Source of the DNA: Oscillospiraceae bacterium
GTDB lineage: Bacteria > Bacillota > Clostridia > Oscillospirales > Oscillospiraceae
NCBI GenBank assembly: GCA_020025575.1
Contig: JAHHRW010000003.1
Coordinates: 62,001 to 126,000, forward strand
Length of the DNA: 64,000 bases
Direction: 5' to 3'
Translations under genes and position numbers: made by a program
Notes under the pieces: model-generated
Seen by the model: only the letters and a program-made list of their open reading frames with translations
What the model was told of the DNA's origin: nothing
The model's database searches: none
Part shown: piece after piece, positions 19,754-28,380 of the stretch
How positions within the stretch are numbered: position 1 is the first letter of the stretch
Layout of the letters: each line of letters starts with the position of its first letter

Positions 19754-19795
19754 TTGGTGCTCGCCTCACTCAAAATCTTAATTTCGGATGAAATC

Positions 19796-21376
19796 CTACT
19801 CCTGCATCATCTGCAGGATCACTGTTTCTGCCGCCATCATGCCATCCACTGCCGCAGACATGATTCCGCCGGCATATCCTGCGCCTTCTCCGGCAGGAAA
19901 GAGTCCTGTCACCTCTGACATTCGATCTTCCCCTCTCAGAATCCGCACTGGCGAAGAACTTCTTGTTTCCGGCCCTGTCAAAACCGCATCCGGTCTTGCA
20001 AAGCCACGGAGCCGACCATCCAGATTTTGAATTCCCTGCTCCAAAGCATCCGTAATTTTAGACGGCAGCACATCATGCAAATCACACCAGTATACTCCAG
20101 GTTGATAGGTGGGATGAATCCCCTGTGCCCCAGAACTTGCTTTTCTGGATAGAAAATCCCCAACCGTTTGCGCAGGTGCTTGATATCCACCGGATACCTG
20201 GAATGCCCGCTGTTCAATCTCTCTTTGCCATTGAACGCCGCCTAATGCCCCCGAATAGGGAAATTCTGATGGATTCACCGTTACAAGCAATGCTGCGTTG
20301 GCGTTTTCTCCACCCCGATCTGCATAGCTCATGCCATTGGTCACAACCCCACCTTCTTCCGATGCTGCTGCAACCACATAGCCGCCGGGACACATACAAA
20401 ATGTGTAGACCGTGGCATCATCCAAATGGCTGACCAGTTTATAATCGGCTGGTGGCAGCGCCGGATTTTCGCAGGCATACTGTGCCATATTGATATCAGA
20501 CTGCTTGTGCTCAATCCGAACCCCCATAGAAAAGGGTTTGGGTTCCATGGGGATTCCCGTTTCCTGCAGCATCCCGAATGTATCTCTTGCACTGTGGCCA
20601 ATGGCAAAAATAACCCGATCCGCATCGATCTGAGTGTTGTCCGAAAGCGATACACCGCAAACAGCCCCATCCTTTACGTTCAGTCCAGTCACGTGCGCAT
20701 GAAAGCGCACCTCACCGCCCAGCGAAATAATCTTATTGCGAATACATTGCACCACGTTAAGCAACACATCCGTCCCCACATGGGGCTTTGCATCGTAAAG
20801 AATATTTTCCCCAGCGCCTGCCTCTACAAATTGCTCCAGAATCCAGCCAATTCTGGGATTATTGACGCCGGTATTGAGCTTTCCATCAGAAAATGTTCCT
20901 GCCCCACCTTCACCAAACTGCACATTGCTGCTGGGGTCCAGTTCCCCCGTTTTCCAGAAATGCTCCACCTTTTCGCGGCGTGTTACAGCATCTTCTCCCC
21001 TTTCTAAAATCAGAGGACGGCACCCAGCCATGGCAAGAACCAGACCTGCAAACATACCTGCCGGACCAAATCCCACCACAACCGGGCGCTTTGCATTTTC
21101 GTTGGTCATCTGCTGGACCTTATAGTGGAACCATGGTGCAATAGATGCTTTTTTGCAGCCGGATTTCTTGAGAATTTTCTCCTCATTTCCATCTACTTTC
21201 ACATCGATGGTATAACTCACACGCACATCTGGTTTCTTTCGCGCGTCAATGGATTTTTTCACAATCTTCACTTGCCGCACAACGCTATTGGAGACTCGCA
21301 GCATCTTCGCAGCCTCATAGGTTAACTGGCTGACCGAATGAGCCGGTGCCATATTTATATCACGAATTCGTATCAT
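19796..21376 (-). CDS. FAD-dependent dehydrogenase, COG2509 family
   Basis: 526-residue flavoprotein: an N-terminal region of about 85 residues typical of this family, then an FAD-binding Rossmann motif VVVGFGPAGMFAGLVLA and a C-terminal GEGAGYAGGIMSAAVDG flavin segment. No biochemical role is established. The ATG (21376) overlaps the stop of the upstream flavoprotein gene by ATGA, so the two are translationally coupled. An upstream start at 21430 is less likely. Confidence 0.8.
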   Translation of the reverse strand: MIRIRDINMAPAHSVSQLTYEAAKMLRVSNSVVRQVKIVKKSIDARKKPDVRVSYTIDVKVDGNEEKILKKSGCKKASIAPWFHYKVQQMTNENAKRPVVVGFGPAGMFAGLVLAMAGCRPLILERGEDAVTRREKVEHFWKTGELDPSSNVQFGEGGAGTFSDGKLNTGVNNPRIGWILEQFVEAGAGENILYDAKPHVGTDVLLNVVQCIRNKIISLGGEVRFHAHVTGLNVKDGAVCGVSLSDNTQIDADRVIFAIGHSARDTFGMLQETGIPMEPKPFSMGVRIEHKQSDINMAQYACENPALPPADYKLVSHLDDATVYTFCMCPGGYVVAAASEEGGVVTNGMSYADRGGENANAALLVTVNPSEFPYSGALGGVQWQREIEQRAFQVSGGYQAPAQTVGDFLSRKASSGAQGIHPTYQPGVYWCDLHDVLPSKITDALEQGIQNLDGRLRGFARPDAVLTGPETRSSSPVRILRGEDRMSEVTGLFPAGEGAGYAGGIMSAAVDGMMAAETVILQMMQE

Positions 21377-22587
21377 GTTTCTTCCTTTCCTGCACAAACA
21401 CCTGCCAGTCTGCCTGAGCTCCAAGCCCACTGCAGGTTATATCCGCCGCAATCCCCATCCACATCCAGCACTTCTCCGCAGGCATAAAGCCCCGGCACAA
21501 GCCTGCTCTGCATGGTCATGCAGTCAAATTCTTCCGTAACCATTCCGCCAGCTGTTACCTGTGCCGCATCCATACCCAGCGGCTCCTTCAGTTCTACTCG
21601 GAAATCCTTCACCATCATGCAGACATCGTGAATTTGACTATCCATCATTTCATGCAAAGGGAATCTGCCGCGAACCCCCGCCGCCTGAGTCAGTACCCGC
21701 CCCAGCCGATTATGAAGGACTCCGGTAAGCAGATCATCCGTCGTGCGTGCAGAATGCTTCCGTTGAATCAGTTCTTCCTGTAATGCATCTGCATCCATAT
21801 CCGGTAGGAAATCCAACCTGCACTCCCATGTGCCAGGCACTGCGCAGGCATCTCTGGAAATTTCAAACATCACAGGCCCGGATAATCCAAAGTCGGTAAA
21901 TTGAATCTCACCATTTGATTCCGAATGGAGTTGTCCATCATGATAGATGGCCGCATGACAATTGGCACGAACACCTTTCAATGCACTTACGCCATTCCAA
22001 CTGGTCTTGAGCTGTACCAACGCAGGGCGCAGTTTGGTGCATTTATGCCCAAAACTGCGCAGCAATTTATATCCGGACATCGTGCCTCCCAGCTTGGTGC
22101 CTGCCAAACCACCACAGGCAACAATCACCCGATCAGCGTTCAGCGTTCTGTCTCTGCTGGATAAAATAAATGTATCCTGCTCCTTTCGGATTTTGGATAC
22201 TTCAAAGTCTGTAACCAATTGAATATTCGCTCGTTCCAGAGCAAATCGCAGGACATCCACCACAGAATTGGCCTGATCTGAATAGGGATAGACCCGCCCC
22301 GATTGTTCCGTTACAGTAAAAAGCCCCAGCCGGCGAAACCATGCAAGGGTCTTCTCCGGTGGAAACTGTTCAATGGCGTACTTCCAAAAGTCCTTCTGGT
22401 CGCCATGATACCCACTATCTATTGCATTCTGATTGGATAAATTACATCTTCCGTTACCTGTGGCCTGAAGTTTTCTGCCCACACGGGATTGACGCTCTAG
22501 AAGCAACACCTGCACCTTGGGATCTTCCGATGCTGCAATCGCCGCAGCCATTCCTGCAGCGCCTGCGCCGACAATCGCTACAATCAT
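21373..22587 (-). CDS. FAD-dependent oxidoreductase, HI0933/BaiN-like family
   Basis: About 404 residues with the N-terminal FAD motif VGAGAAGMAAAIAA, the family stretch RKLQATGNGRCNLSN and the C-terminal CGEVLDVDGDCGGYNLQWA. Many annotations call this family BaiN, but bile-acid activity is not established for most members. ATG at 22587; a GTG four codons upstream is possible. Forms a two-gene operon with the next flavoprotein. Confidence 0.82.
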   Translation of the reverse strand: MIVAIVGAGAAGMAAAIAASEDPKVQVLLLERQSRVGRKLQATGNGRCNLSNQNAIDSGYHGDQKDFWKYAIEQFPPEKTLAWFRRLGLFTVTEQSGRVYPYSDQANSVVDVLRFALERANIQLVTDFEVSKIRKEQDTFILSSRDRTLNADRVIVACGGLAGTKLGGTMSGYKLLRSFGHKCTKLRPALVQLKTSWNGVSALKGVRANCHAAIYHDGQLHSESNGEIQFTDFGLSGPVMFEISRDACAVPGTWECRLDFLPDMDADALQEELIQRKHSARTTDDLLTGVLHNRLGRVLTQAAGVRGRFPLHEMMDSQIHDVCMMVKDFRVELKEPLGMDAAQVTAGGMVTEEFDCMTMQSRLVPGLYACGEVLDVDGDCGGYNLQWAWSSGRLAGVCAGKEET

Positions 22588-22708
22588 CCTTTCACCCACT
22601 TTCTTCAATCCATTATACGATAAAACTCTGCTTTTCACAAGAAAAACTTCTTTTCATCTGGTGAAAAATGTGGTACAATGCTTAAAGTATCGTATCAGGA
22701 TGGGAATT

Positions 22709-23494
22709 ATGAACAGAAGTAATATTGAAAAAATTGCCCATACTACAGAAGACAAGATGCTTCTTGCAAAAGTATGGGATAAAATCAACGCAGGCATGTG
22801 CCGAAATATTGCCGCAAACTCCTGTTTCCTTTCGCCGCGGGAACTGGAAATGACCCGACTGCTGTTTGGTGAACCGGAGGGATTATTCCGCTTTGGCGGC
22901 TACCCGGATGCAGAACGCCAATTGCTTTGCTACCTTCCTGAGTATCTGCCGGAAGATACTCTTATGGAAGACGATTCCCCTGTTGCTTGCCTGCGGGCAA
23001 CTTTCTTTAACGGAGACTCACTCAGTCACCGGGATTTTCTGGGCGCCTTGATGGGTGCTGGGGTCGCAAGAGAAACCATAGGTGATATCTGTGTCGATAA
23101 GGGTTCCTGCGATTTCTTTGTTTCTAAGGAAATTGCCCCCTATCTGCTGTCTAATTTCGACTCAGCGGGCAGAACCCGCCTCCGACTCCAGCACATTCCT
23201 CTGAAGGACGCCAACATTCCCGCCCCTGAAATTAAGGAAATCCGCGACACCCTGGCATCCATCCGCTTAGATGCCGTGATTGGCTCCGGATTCAATATTG
23301 CAAGAGGCCCCGCATCCACTTATATCAACGCAGGAAAGGTCGCAATCAATGGTCTTCCCTGTACCAAGTGCGATAAGCCTGTCAACCAGGAAGATACCAT
23401 TTCTGTGCGTGGCCTTGGAAAAATCAAGCTGGCCCAGGTGAACGGCCAGACAAAAAAAGGAAGAATCAGCGTGGTAATCCACCGCTATGTATGA
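22709..23494 (+). CDS. YlmH-like S4-domain RNA-binding protein
   Basis: 261-residue YlmH family protein: an N-terminal helical domain and a C-terminal S4 RNA-binding domain (GPASTYINAGKVAINGLPC, then EDTISVRGLGKIKL). YlmH has been linked to ribosome rescue and to the division-gene cluster in Bacillus; here it lies outside that cluster. AGGATGGG precedes the ATG. A DUF896 gene follows 10 bases later. Confidence 0.85.
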   Translation: MNRSNIEKIAHTTEDKMLLAKVWDKINAGMCRNIAANSCFLSPRELEMTRLLFGEPEGLFRFGGYPDAERQLLCYLPEYLPEDTLMEDDSPVACLRATFFNGDSLSHRDFLGALMGAGVARETIGDICVDKGSCDFFVSKEIAPYLLSNFDSAGRTRLRLQHIPLKDANIPAPEIKEIRDTLASIRLDAVIGSGFNIARGPASTYINAGKVAINGLPCTKCDKPVNQEDTISVRGLGKIKLAQVNGQTKKGRISVVIHRYV

Positions 23495-23504
23495 GGTGAA
23501 CTGT

Positions 23505-23717
23505 ATGACTATGGACGAAACCATCGCCAGAATCAATGAACTGGCTAAAAAAGCGAAAACTTCAGAAGGATTGACCCCCCAGGAAACTGCCGAGCGTGAC
23601 AAGCTCCGCCGCGTCTATATCGACGCAATGAAGGCAAGCCTTGTGGGCCATCTGGAAAACACTTATCTTGTTGACGAGAAAGGCAATAAGCGCAAGCTGA
23701 CCAAAAAGACTCCGTAA
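23505..23717 (+). CDS. DUF896 (YnzC-like) protein
   Basis: 70-residue small protein of the DUF896 family, with the typical RINELAKKAKTSEGLTPQE and RRVYIDAMKASLVGHLENTY segments that form a helical hairpin. Its function is not established. GAGGTGA fits the ATG at 23505; it probably forms an operon with the S4-domain gene. Confidence 0.9.
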   Translation: MTMDETIARINELAKKAKTSEGLTPQETAERDKLRRVYIDAMKASLVGHLENTYLVDEKGNKRKLTKKTP

Positions 23718-23724
23718 ACGACAC

Positions 23725-23753
23725 TTGACTTTTCAGAGGGAAAATGGTATATT
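23725..23753 (+). promoter_or_regulatory. Promoter of tRNA-Ser
   Basis: TTGACT (23725-23730), 17-base spacer, TATATT (23748-23753), eleven bases before the tRNA. Confidence 0.85.
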
Positions 23754-23764
23754 ATCCCTCACAT

Positions 23765-23853
23765 GGAGAGATGTCCGAGTGGTTTAAGGAGCTAGTCTTG
23801 AAAACTAGTGATTCCGCAAGGAACCGTGGGTTCGAATCCCACTCTCTCCGCCA
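23765..23853 (+). tRNA. tRNA-Ser (anticodon TGA)
   Basis: Acceptor arms GGAGAGA/TCTCTCC, anticodon stem CTAGT/ACTAG around a TTGAAA-type loop giving TGA, a long variable arm typical of serine tRNA, T-loop GGTTCGAATCC and an encoded CCA end. A terminator follows at once. Confidence 0.95.
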
Positions 23854-23854
23854 C

Positions 23855-23890
23855 AAAAATGCCAGTCAGATGTTCCTGACTGGCATTTTT
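23855..23890 (+). terminator. Terminator after tRNA-Ser
   Basis: AAAATGCCAGTCAG/CTGACTGGCATTTTT stem and T-run. Confidence 0.93.
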
Positions 23891-24041
23891 CTATATTTCA
23901 CAAACTGCACTCTGATTTTTTGCTGATCTTCGCCCTCTTTTTGTGTATTTTTTCTCTCATATGAGATACCATCTCGATGCACAGAATAAAAACTGTTATG
24001 AAATCACCCTCTCCGGATGCGACTCCAGAGAGGGGAAATTT

Positions 24042-25145
24042 TTATACCTTATACAGGAAACAAACCATCTGCGCCCGGCTGCAGGGATCGTGTGGTGCGA
24101 ACTTACCGCCACCAACACCGGAAGTGATTCCCTTGGCCTTCGCCCACTTAACAGCCTTGGCGAAGTAAGCGCTTTCCTTTACATCGTTGAAAGGCAGATC
24201 ACAGCCAACATCAGGCCGCCCGGCTGCTGCCCACAGCATGGTCACGATCTGGGCACGGGTACAGGGAACATCTGGGCCGAACTTGTTATCTCCAACACCG
24301 ACGGTGATTCCCTTGGAACGTGCCCACTGGGCAGCCTTGGAGAAATAGGCTGTAGGCGCCACATCCGTAAACGCCTGATACCCATCGGGCTCAGGCTTGC
24401 CATACAGAGCCCACAGCATTGTGACCGCCTGGGCACGGGTGCAAGGCGCATCCGGGCTGAATGTGTGCTTGGATGTGCCGTTTGTAATGCCCTTTTTCAC
24501 CGCCCATTGCACCGCATCAAAACAGTATGCATCCGGTCCCACATCGTCGAAGGTGCCCAGCCGCCGCAGACCGTGCATCTTTGCCAGCCGGTCAGCCACG
24601 GCATAGCCAACCGCCGTTGTGTACTCCCGGGTCAGGATCACCGGCACATCGGCGGGACTGTCCATGAAACCGTATTCGATCAGCACAGCGGGCGCATCCG
24701 TGTTTCGCAGCACATAGAAGTTTTCCGTCTTTCTGGGCTCCGATCGATTGCCACGCAGACGCCCTGTTTCCACCACAGCCTCGTACAGGTTATCCCGGTA
24801 CCGCTCAGCCTGCCCGCCGGTAGCAACGCAGAATGCCGTTACACCGCCGCCATAGCTACCGCCAATGCCTGCATCAAAATGATTGCTCAGGTAGAAATCA
24901 ACGCCTGCAGAATTTGCCCGTCTGACGCGCTCCCCAAGTCTGACATCCTCGTTGCCTGTGACATCGTCCACCCGGATGGTCTTGAATCCCGCGTACAGCT
25001 TTGCTCTTTCAGCAATCGCTCTGGATACCCTGTCAGCCAGAACCCATTCCGCCGTCTGGTTGGGGTCCAAATACTTCACGCACCGGTTGCCACCTACGTC
25101 TCTGCCGTGACCTGCATCAATTGCCATCAGAAAAGTCTTTGCCAT
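24042..25145 (-). CDS. Phage endolysin: N-acetylmuramoyl-L-alanine amidase with three SLH domains
   Basis: 367 residues: an Amidase_3 domain (about 1-180) with zinc ligands in DAGHG and SNHFDAG and the catalytic Glu in LIEYGFMDSP, then three SLH domains (about 185-367). No signal peptide, as expected of a lysin released through a holin. The holin gene is directly upstream. Using SLH modules as the wall-binding part suggests the host wall carries the SLH ligand. Confidence 0.88.
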   Translation of the reverse strand: MAKTFLMAIDAGHGRDVGGNRCVKYLDPNQTAEWVLADRVSRAIAERAKLYAGFKTIRVDDVTGNEDVRLGERVRRANSAGVDFYLSNHFDAGIGGSYGGGVTAFCVATGGQAERYRDNLYEAVVETGRLRGNRSEPRKTENFYVLRNTDAPAVLIEYGFMDSPADVPVILTREYTTAVGYAVADRLAKMHGLRRLGTFDDVGPDAYCFDAVQWAVKKGITNGTSKHTFSPDAPCTRAQAVTMLWALYGKPEPDGYQAFTDVAPTAYFSKAAQWARSKGITVGVGDNKFGPDVPCTRAQIVTMLWAAAGRPDVGCDLPFNDVKESAYFAKAVKWAKAKGITSGVGGGKFAPHDPCSRAQMVCFLYKV

Positions 25146-25147
25146 GA

Positions 25148-25342
25148 TTACTTATCCTCCTTTGCTGGTTTTTCATGCTGTGTTCCGAAGTAAAATGCGA
25201 TGACTGTTGCAGTAGTCATCACAACGTTGTCCGGGGTGATATCACCGCGAAGTGCCAACGCAACATACACACTCACCACTGCAAAGGTCACAATGGTTTT
25301 CACCTTTACCAGATTTGCTGCATTTTTCACCAATGTATTCAT
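25148..25342 (-). CDS. Phage holin
   Basis: 64-residue protein with two membrane segments (TIVTFAVVSVYVALAL and VVMTTATVIAFYFG) and a charged C-terminal tail. Size, topology and position right before the endolysin fit a small phage holin that permeabilises the membrane. AGGGGGT precedes the ATG. Confidence 0.8.
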   Translation of the reverse strand: MNTLVKNAANLVKVKTIVTFAVVSVYVALALRGDITPDNVVMTTATVIAFYFGTQHEKPAKEDK

Positions 25343-25353
25343 ATGTACCCCCT

Positions 25354-25647
25354 CTATAATCCTACTCTAGCGAGCATAAAACTGACGAACGCCGCAAGAA
25401 CCGCCCAAATCACTTTGTCCGCGATGGCCTCCCAGCGTTGACCAGGCTTACTGGCTATTTTTTTCACGTCCGTTTTAATTTCCTTGACATCCGATTCGAC
25501 AGTTTCCTGCCGATGCGCAAGAACCGCGACTGCACTGACCAGTTCCTCCTGTTCCGACTGCCGTTTTTCCATCTCGTCCAATCGGTGGACATTGGACTTT
25601 GACCGCTGTTCCACCTCCGTCAGGCGGCGCTCATGCTCCATGTCCAT
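25354..25647 (-). CDS. XhlA-like phage coiled-coil membrane protein
   Basis: 97 residues: a coiled coil of about 75 residues followed by one C-terminal membrane segment (VIWAVLAAFVSFMLA). This is the layout of hemolysin XhlA/holin-accessory proteins in phage lysis modules. It lies directly before the holin. Confidence 0.7.
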   Translation of the reverse strand: MDMEHERRLTEVEQRSKSNVHRLDEMEKRQSEQEELVSAVAVLAHRQETVESDVKEIKTDVKKIASKPGQRWEAIADKVIWAVLAAFVSFMLARVGL

Positions 25648-25716
25648 TGTAAAACCTCGCTTTCATCTTTCGTCTTCCTCCTCTAAATTTTCCGTTTGAT
25701 TGCCACCTGCAGGATG

Positions 25717-27930
25717 TTAAGCATAAACAGCGTAAATGCCTTTTATAAAAGCCTCAACCTGCGGTGCAATAAATCTTTTATGTGCATCCTGCATCGGGTG
25801 TACGCTTTCTGCATTTCCATCACCGTTGTCATCCTTGTAGTAAAGCTTTCGGAAATTAGCATTCCACGGGCGCAGGTTGGAAGTGTGATATAGGTCTAGG
25901 ACGGGAATCGCGTATTTTTCGGCGGTATCAATCAGTGCTTTTACATAGGAATCGCATCTTTTCTGAGCCTCATTGTTACCAGATTGACTTGTCAAATATC
26001 CCCATTTAGTCGGTGTGATAATGCCAATAACAATATTAGGATATCTTTCTGTGACCGTTTTGAAGAAAACGTCCATTGCCCCATAAAGCGTATCTGCATT
26101 GCTATCGCCAAAAACGCCGAGTGAACTTTCAATGTACTCATAATCGTTAAAGCTGCCGAAAACCGTTAAGATATCTGTGTCGGCTGGGATGGTGTCTATT
26201 CTGGAAACAAAATTATTAGCTTTTTTATAACCAGTTCCACCTACACCACAATTCACCGCATTCAGACCTAAGCTTTCGCTGACACAATCAACATAATTTT
26301 TCGACCCATTAGGAAGATTAGCTAATGTGTTTTTATCCGTCAAGCTGTCACCAAACGCCGCCCACTTAACGCCAGATAGCACTTTCTGGTTTTTTAGCTT
26401 TTCTATTTCACTTGCATTTTTATATCCCTGTTCTGTGTTGATTTTAAGTGTGTCATATCCGACATAATGGTCTGGAATAGAATTTCCATTTACAAGCATG
26501 ATATTATTTTTTTGCTTTGTTGAGCCGGAAACGGTCATATATTTGCCGCCCTCAGGGATTGTAAGAGTATGCGGAATGGTATCAACATAATCATATAAGA
26601 TTAGCTTTCTATCACTGTTATAAACATAACAAGCACCGTACAGCCAATTTAACGTATATGTTTCCCCCTGTGCAACACCAAAAACTTGGTTACAGGCTGT
26701 ATAACCTGAATTTTCCGCTTGCACAATACCTGAACCCATGTTGGGTGTGTAAGAGTATCCTTCAACTGAATCCTCTATATTTAACATATTCGTCCGCTTT
26801 GACACGTTTTCAACATCCTTAGAAAGACCATCAACCTGCTTATGGATAGTATCTATTGACTGTTCATTCTTATCTCCCTGCTCTGTTTTGATGTTAAGGA
26901 TGTCATAATCAATGTAGTGGTCTGGTAGTGTGCTACCCTTAACAAGCATGATGTTATCTATGCGACTTGTCGAGCCTGCTATTGTCATATATTTTCCATC
27001 AGACGGAATCGTGATAGTGTGTGGGATAGCCTCAATGTAGGTATACAAAATCAGTTTTTTAGAACTGTTGTACACATAACAAGCACCATACAGCCAATTT
27101 AACGTATACGTTTCTCCCTGCGCAACGTCGAAGATTTGATTACAAGCTGTATACACTGCGTTAGTAGCTTTCTCGATACCTGCCCCGATTGCTGGATTGT
27201 AAGCGTATCCTTCAACCGAATCGTTTATATCCAGTATGTTTGTACGCTTTAACGCATCTTTAATATCGTTAGAAAGACCACCAATCTGCTCACGAACGGC
27301 CTCTCCTGCCGACGCATATGTCTTGCCATCTGCACCAACTCGCATATCCAGAAGCTCTGCATTTCCCTCTGTTTGCTCATGAGGGACAGCGACGATCTGG
27401 TCAATTCTCGCCCGCTCAACAGCAACTAATTTTTCCACAAAGCTTTTATCCGCTGCGCTCCCGACCATCTGCTCTGCGTGATCTGAAGCCTGTTCAGCCC
27501 GCATTGCTGCCACCTCTGCACGCTCTATTATCTGCATAAATACCAGAAACTCACTGGTACTATCCGTTTTCGTTCCATCTGGTACAGCATCAACATGGAT
27601 TACAAAACTGACGGAAGATAGGATTCCACCATCAACGTCCGTCAAAAAGATGTCCGCAATCACATCGCCACGGACAGCTAATGCCTGCTGTGTGAGTTCT
27701 ATGGTTACCGTCCCATCACCATTTACAACTGCCGGATTGAGAATCATGGTGCCGTCTGGCTTTTGCGCTCTAAAATTTGCAGTCACCCCAGCAGGCGGCT
27801 TAAAAAATGCGCCATTATTGGTCAGCGTGATTTTCACAAAACGGCTGCTGCGATCTCCCTGCTTTGCAGAGACATATTGGAATACAGACCACTTTGTTAG
27901 ATCCAGTGTTATTTTTTGTGTGATGTTCAT
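25717..27930 (-). CDS. Phage baseplate BppU-like protein fused to SGNH hydrolase
   Basis: 737 residues. Residues 1-120 resemble the BppU N-terminal domain that attaches receptor-binding proteins to the baseplate. Two tandem repeats of roughly 150 residues follow (each with QGETYTLNWLYGACYVYNS and a DHY..YD.L.I.TEQG end). From about 517 comes an SGNH/GDSL hydrolase with AAFGDSLTD and a C-terminal ESVHP. It probably docks on and deacetylates surface glycans during infection. Start ATG 27930 after GGGGGAATG; the DNA is more AT-rich than its neighbours. Confidence 0.8.
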   Translation of the reverse strand: MNITQKITLDLTKWSVFQYVSAKQGDRSSRFVKITLTNNGAFFKPPAGVTANFRAQKPDGTMILNPAVVNGDGTVTIELTQQALAVRGDVIADIFLTDVDGGILSSVSFVIHVDAVPDGTKTDSTSEFLVFMQIIERAEVAAMRAEQASDHAEQMVGSAADKSFVEKLVAVERARIDQIVAVPHEQTEGNAELLDMRVGADGKTYASAGEAVREQIGGLSNDIKDALKRTNILDINDSVEGYAYNPAIGAGIEKATNAVYTACNQIFDVAQGETYTLNWLYGACYVYNSSKKLILYTYIEAIPHTITIPSDGKYMTIAGSTSRIDNIMLVKGSTLPDHYIDYDILNIKTEQGDKNEQSIDTIHKQVDGLSKDVENVSKRTNMLNIEDSVEGYSYTPNMGSGIVQAENSGYTACNQVFGVAQGETYTLNWLYGACYVYNSDRKLILYDYVDTIPHTLTIPEGGKYMTVSGSTKQKNNIMLVNGNSIPDHYVGYDTLKINTEQGYKNASEIEKLKNQKVLSGVKWAAFGDSLTDKNTLANLPNGSKNYVDCVSESLGLNAVNCGVGGTGYKKANNFVSRIDTIPADTDILTVFGSFNDYEYIESSLGVFGDSNADTLYGAMDVFFKTVTERYPNIVIGIITPTKWGYLTSQSGNNEAQKRCDSYVKALIDTAEKYAIPVLDLYHTSNLRPWNANFRKLYYKDDNGDGNAESVHPMQDAHKRFIAPQVEAFIKGIYAVYA

Positions 27931-27986
27931 ATCACATTCCCCCTTCACTTGTATATTAAAACGCAGATTGGTTGCATAATCTCGTC

Positions 27987-28211
27987 TCACCCCAGCTTAT
28001 CAAAGGAAACTGCAACCGTATCGCCAATAAGGACACGCTCCAACAATACCAAATTCTTATACTCATCCGTCTGATCCAGTGGCACAAATTCAACCTTCAG
28101 AGATACTTTTGGCACGCCAATATCGTCAGTCTTTTCGACTGCGCTGACATTTTCCACGCAATACTCAAATGCTTCAGAATGCAAATAGTAACTTTCATTT
28201 ATCGTCATCAC
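27987..28211 (-). pseudogene. Fragment of phage minor tail / tail-endopeptidase protein
   Basis: 74 residues ending PKVSLKVEFVPLDQTDEY and then LERVLIGDTVAVSFDKLG. This resembles an internal stretch of large prophage tail-associated proteins (several hundred residues), so both ends of the original gene are missing. It marks the deletion edge of the prophage remnant: no capsid, terminase or integrase genes lie beyond it. Confidence 0.6.
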
Positions 28212-28289
28212 TTAAATGTAGACGTACATTTAATCTAACCAAGTCCTTCTCTCGCATACAATAGATTTTTTGCATCATTCTCTTTGGTA

Positions 28290-28345
28290 TTTACATTTGC
28301 AAAAACATATGCTATCATCTAGGGATTACATCTATGTATGTAATC
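28290..28345 (+). promoter_or_regulatory. Promoter and palindromic operator of the SDR gene
   Basis: TTTACA (28290-28295), 17-base spacer, TATCAT (28313-28318). A perfect palindrome GATTACAT-N6-ATGTAATC (28324-28345) covers the expected transcription start, a position suited to a repressor. No regulator gene is adjacent. Confidence 0.65.
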
Positions 28346-28380
28346 TCGTAAATTCCACTTCCATGAAAGGAGAATTATTT

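Larger units (their letters stand above)
24042..28211. mobile_element. Prophage remnant (tail tip and lysis module only)
   Basis: Five minus-strand genes in phage order (tail fragment, BppU/SGNH, XhlA-like, holin, endolysin) without head, replication or integrase genes. tRNA-Ser ends 190 bases from one edge, a common attachment site, but no copy of the tRNA 3' end was found at the other edge. Confidence 0.8.

Noticed and set aside
23765..23853. tRNA-Ser 3' end as attachment site of the prophage remnant
   Set aside because: No matching copy was found at the far edge near 28211-28300; deletion may have removed it.
18788..25145. SLH proteins at 18788 and 24042 as a recent duplication
   Set aside because: Only the generic SLH pattern is shared; other domains and codon choices differ.
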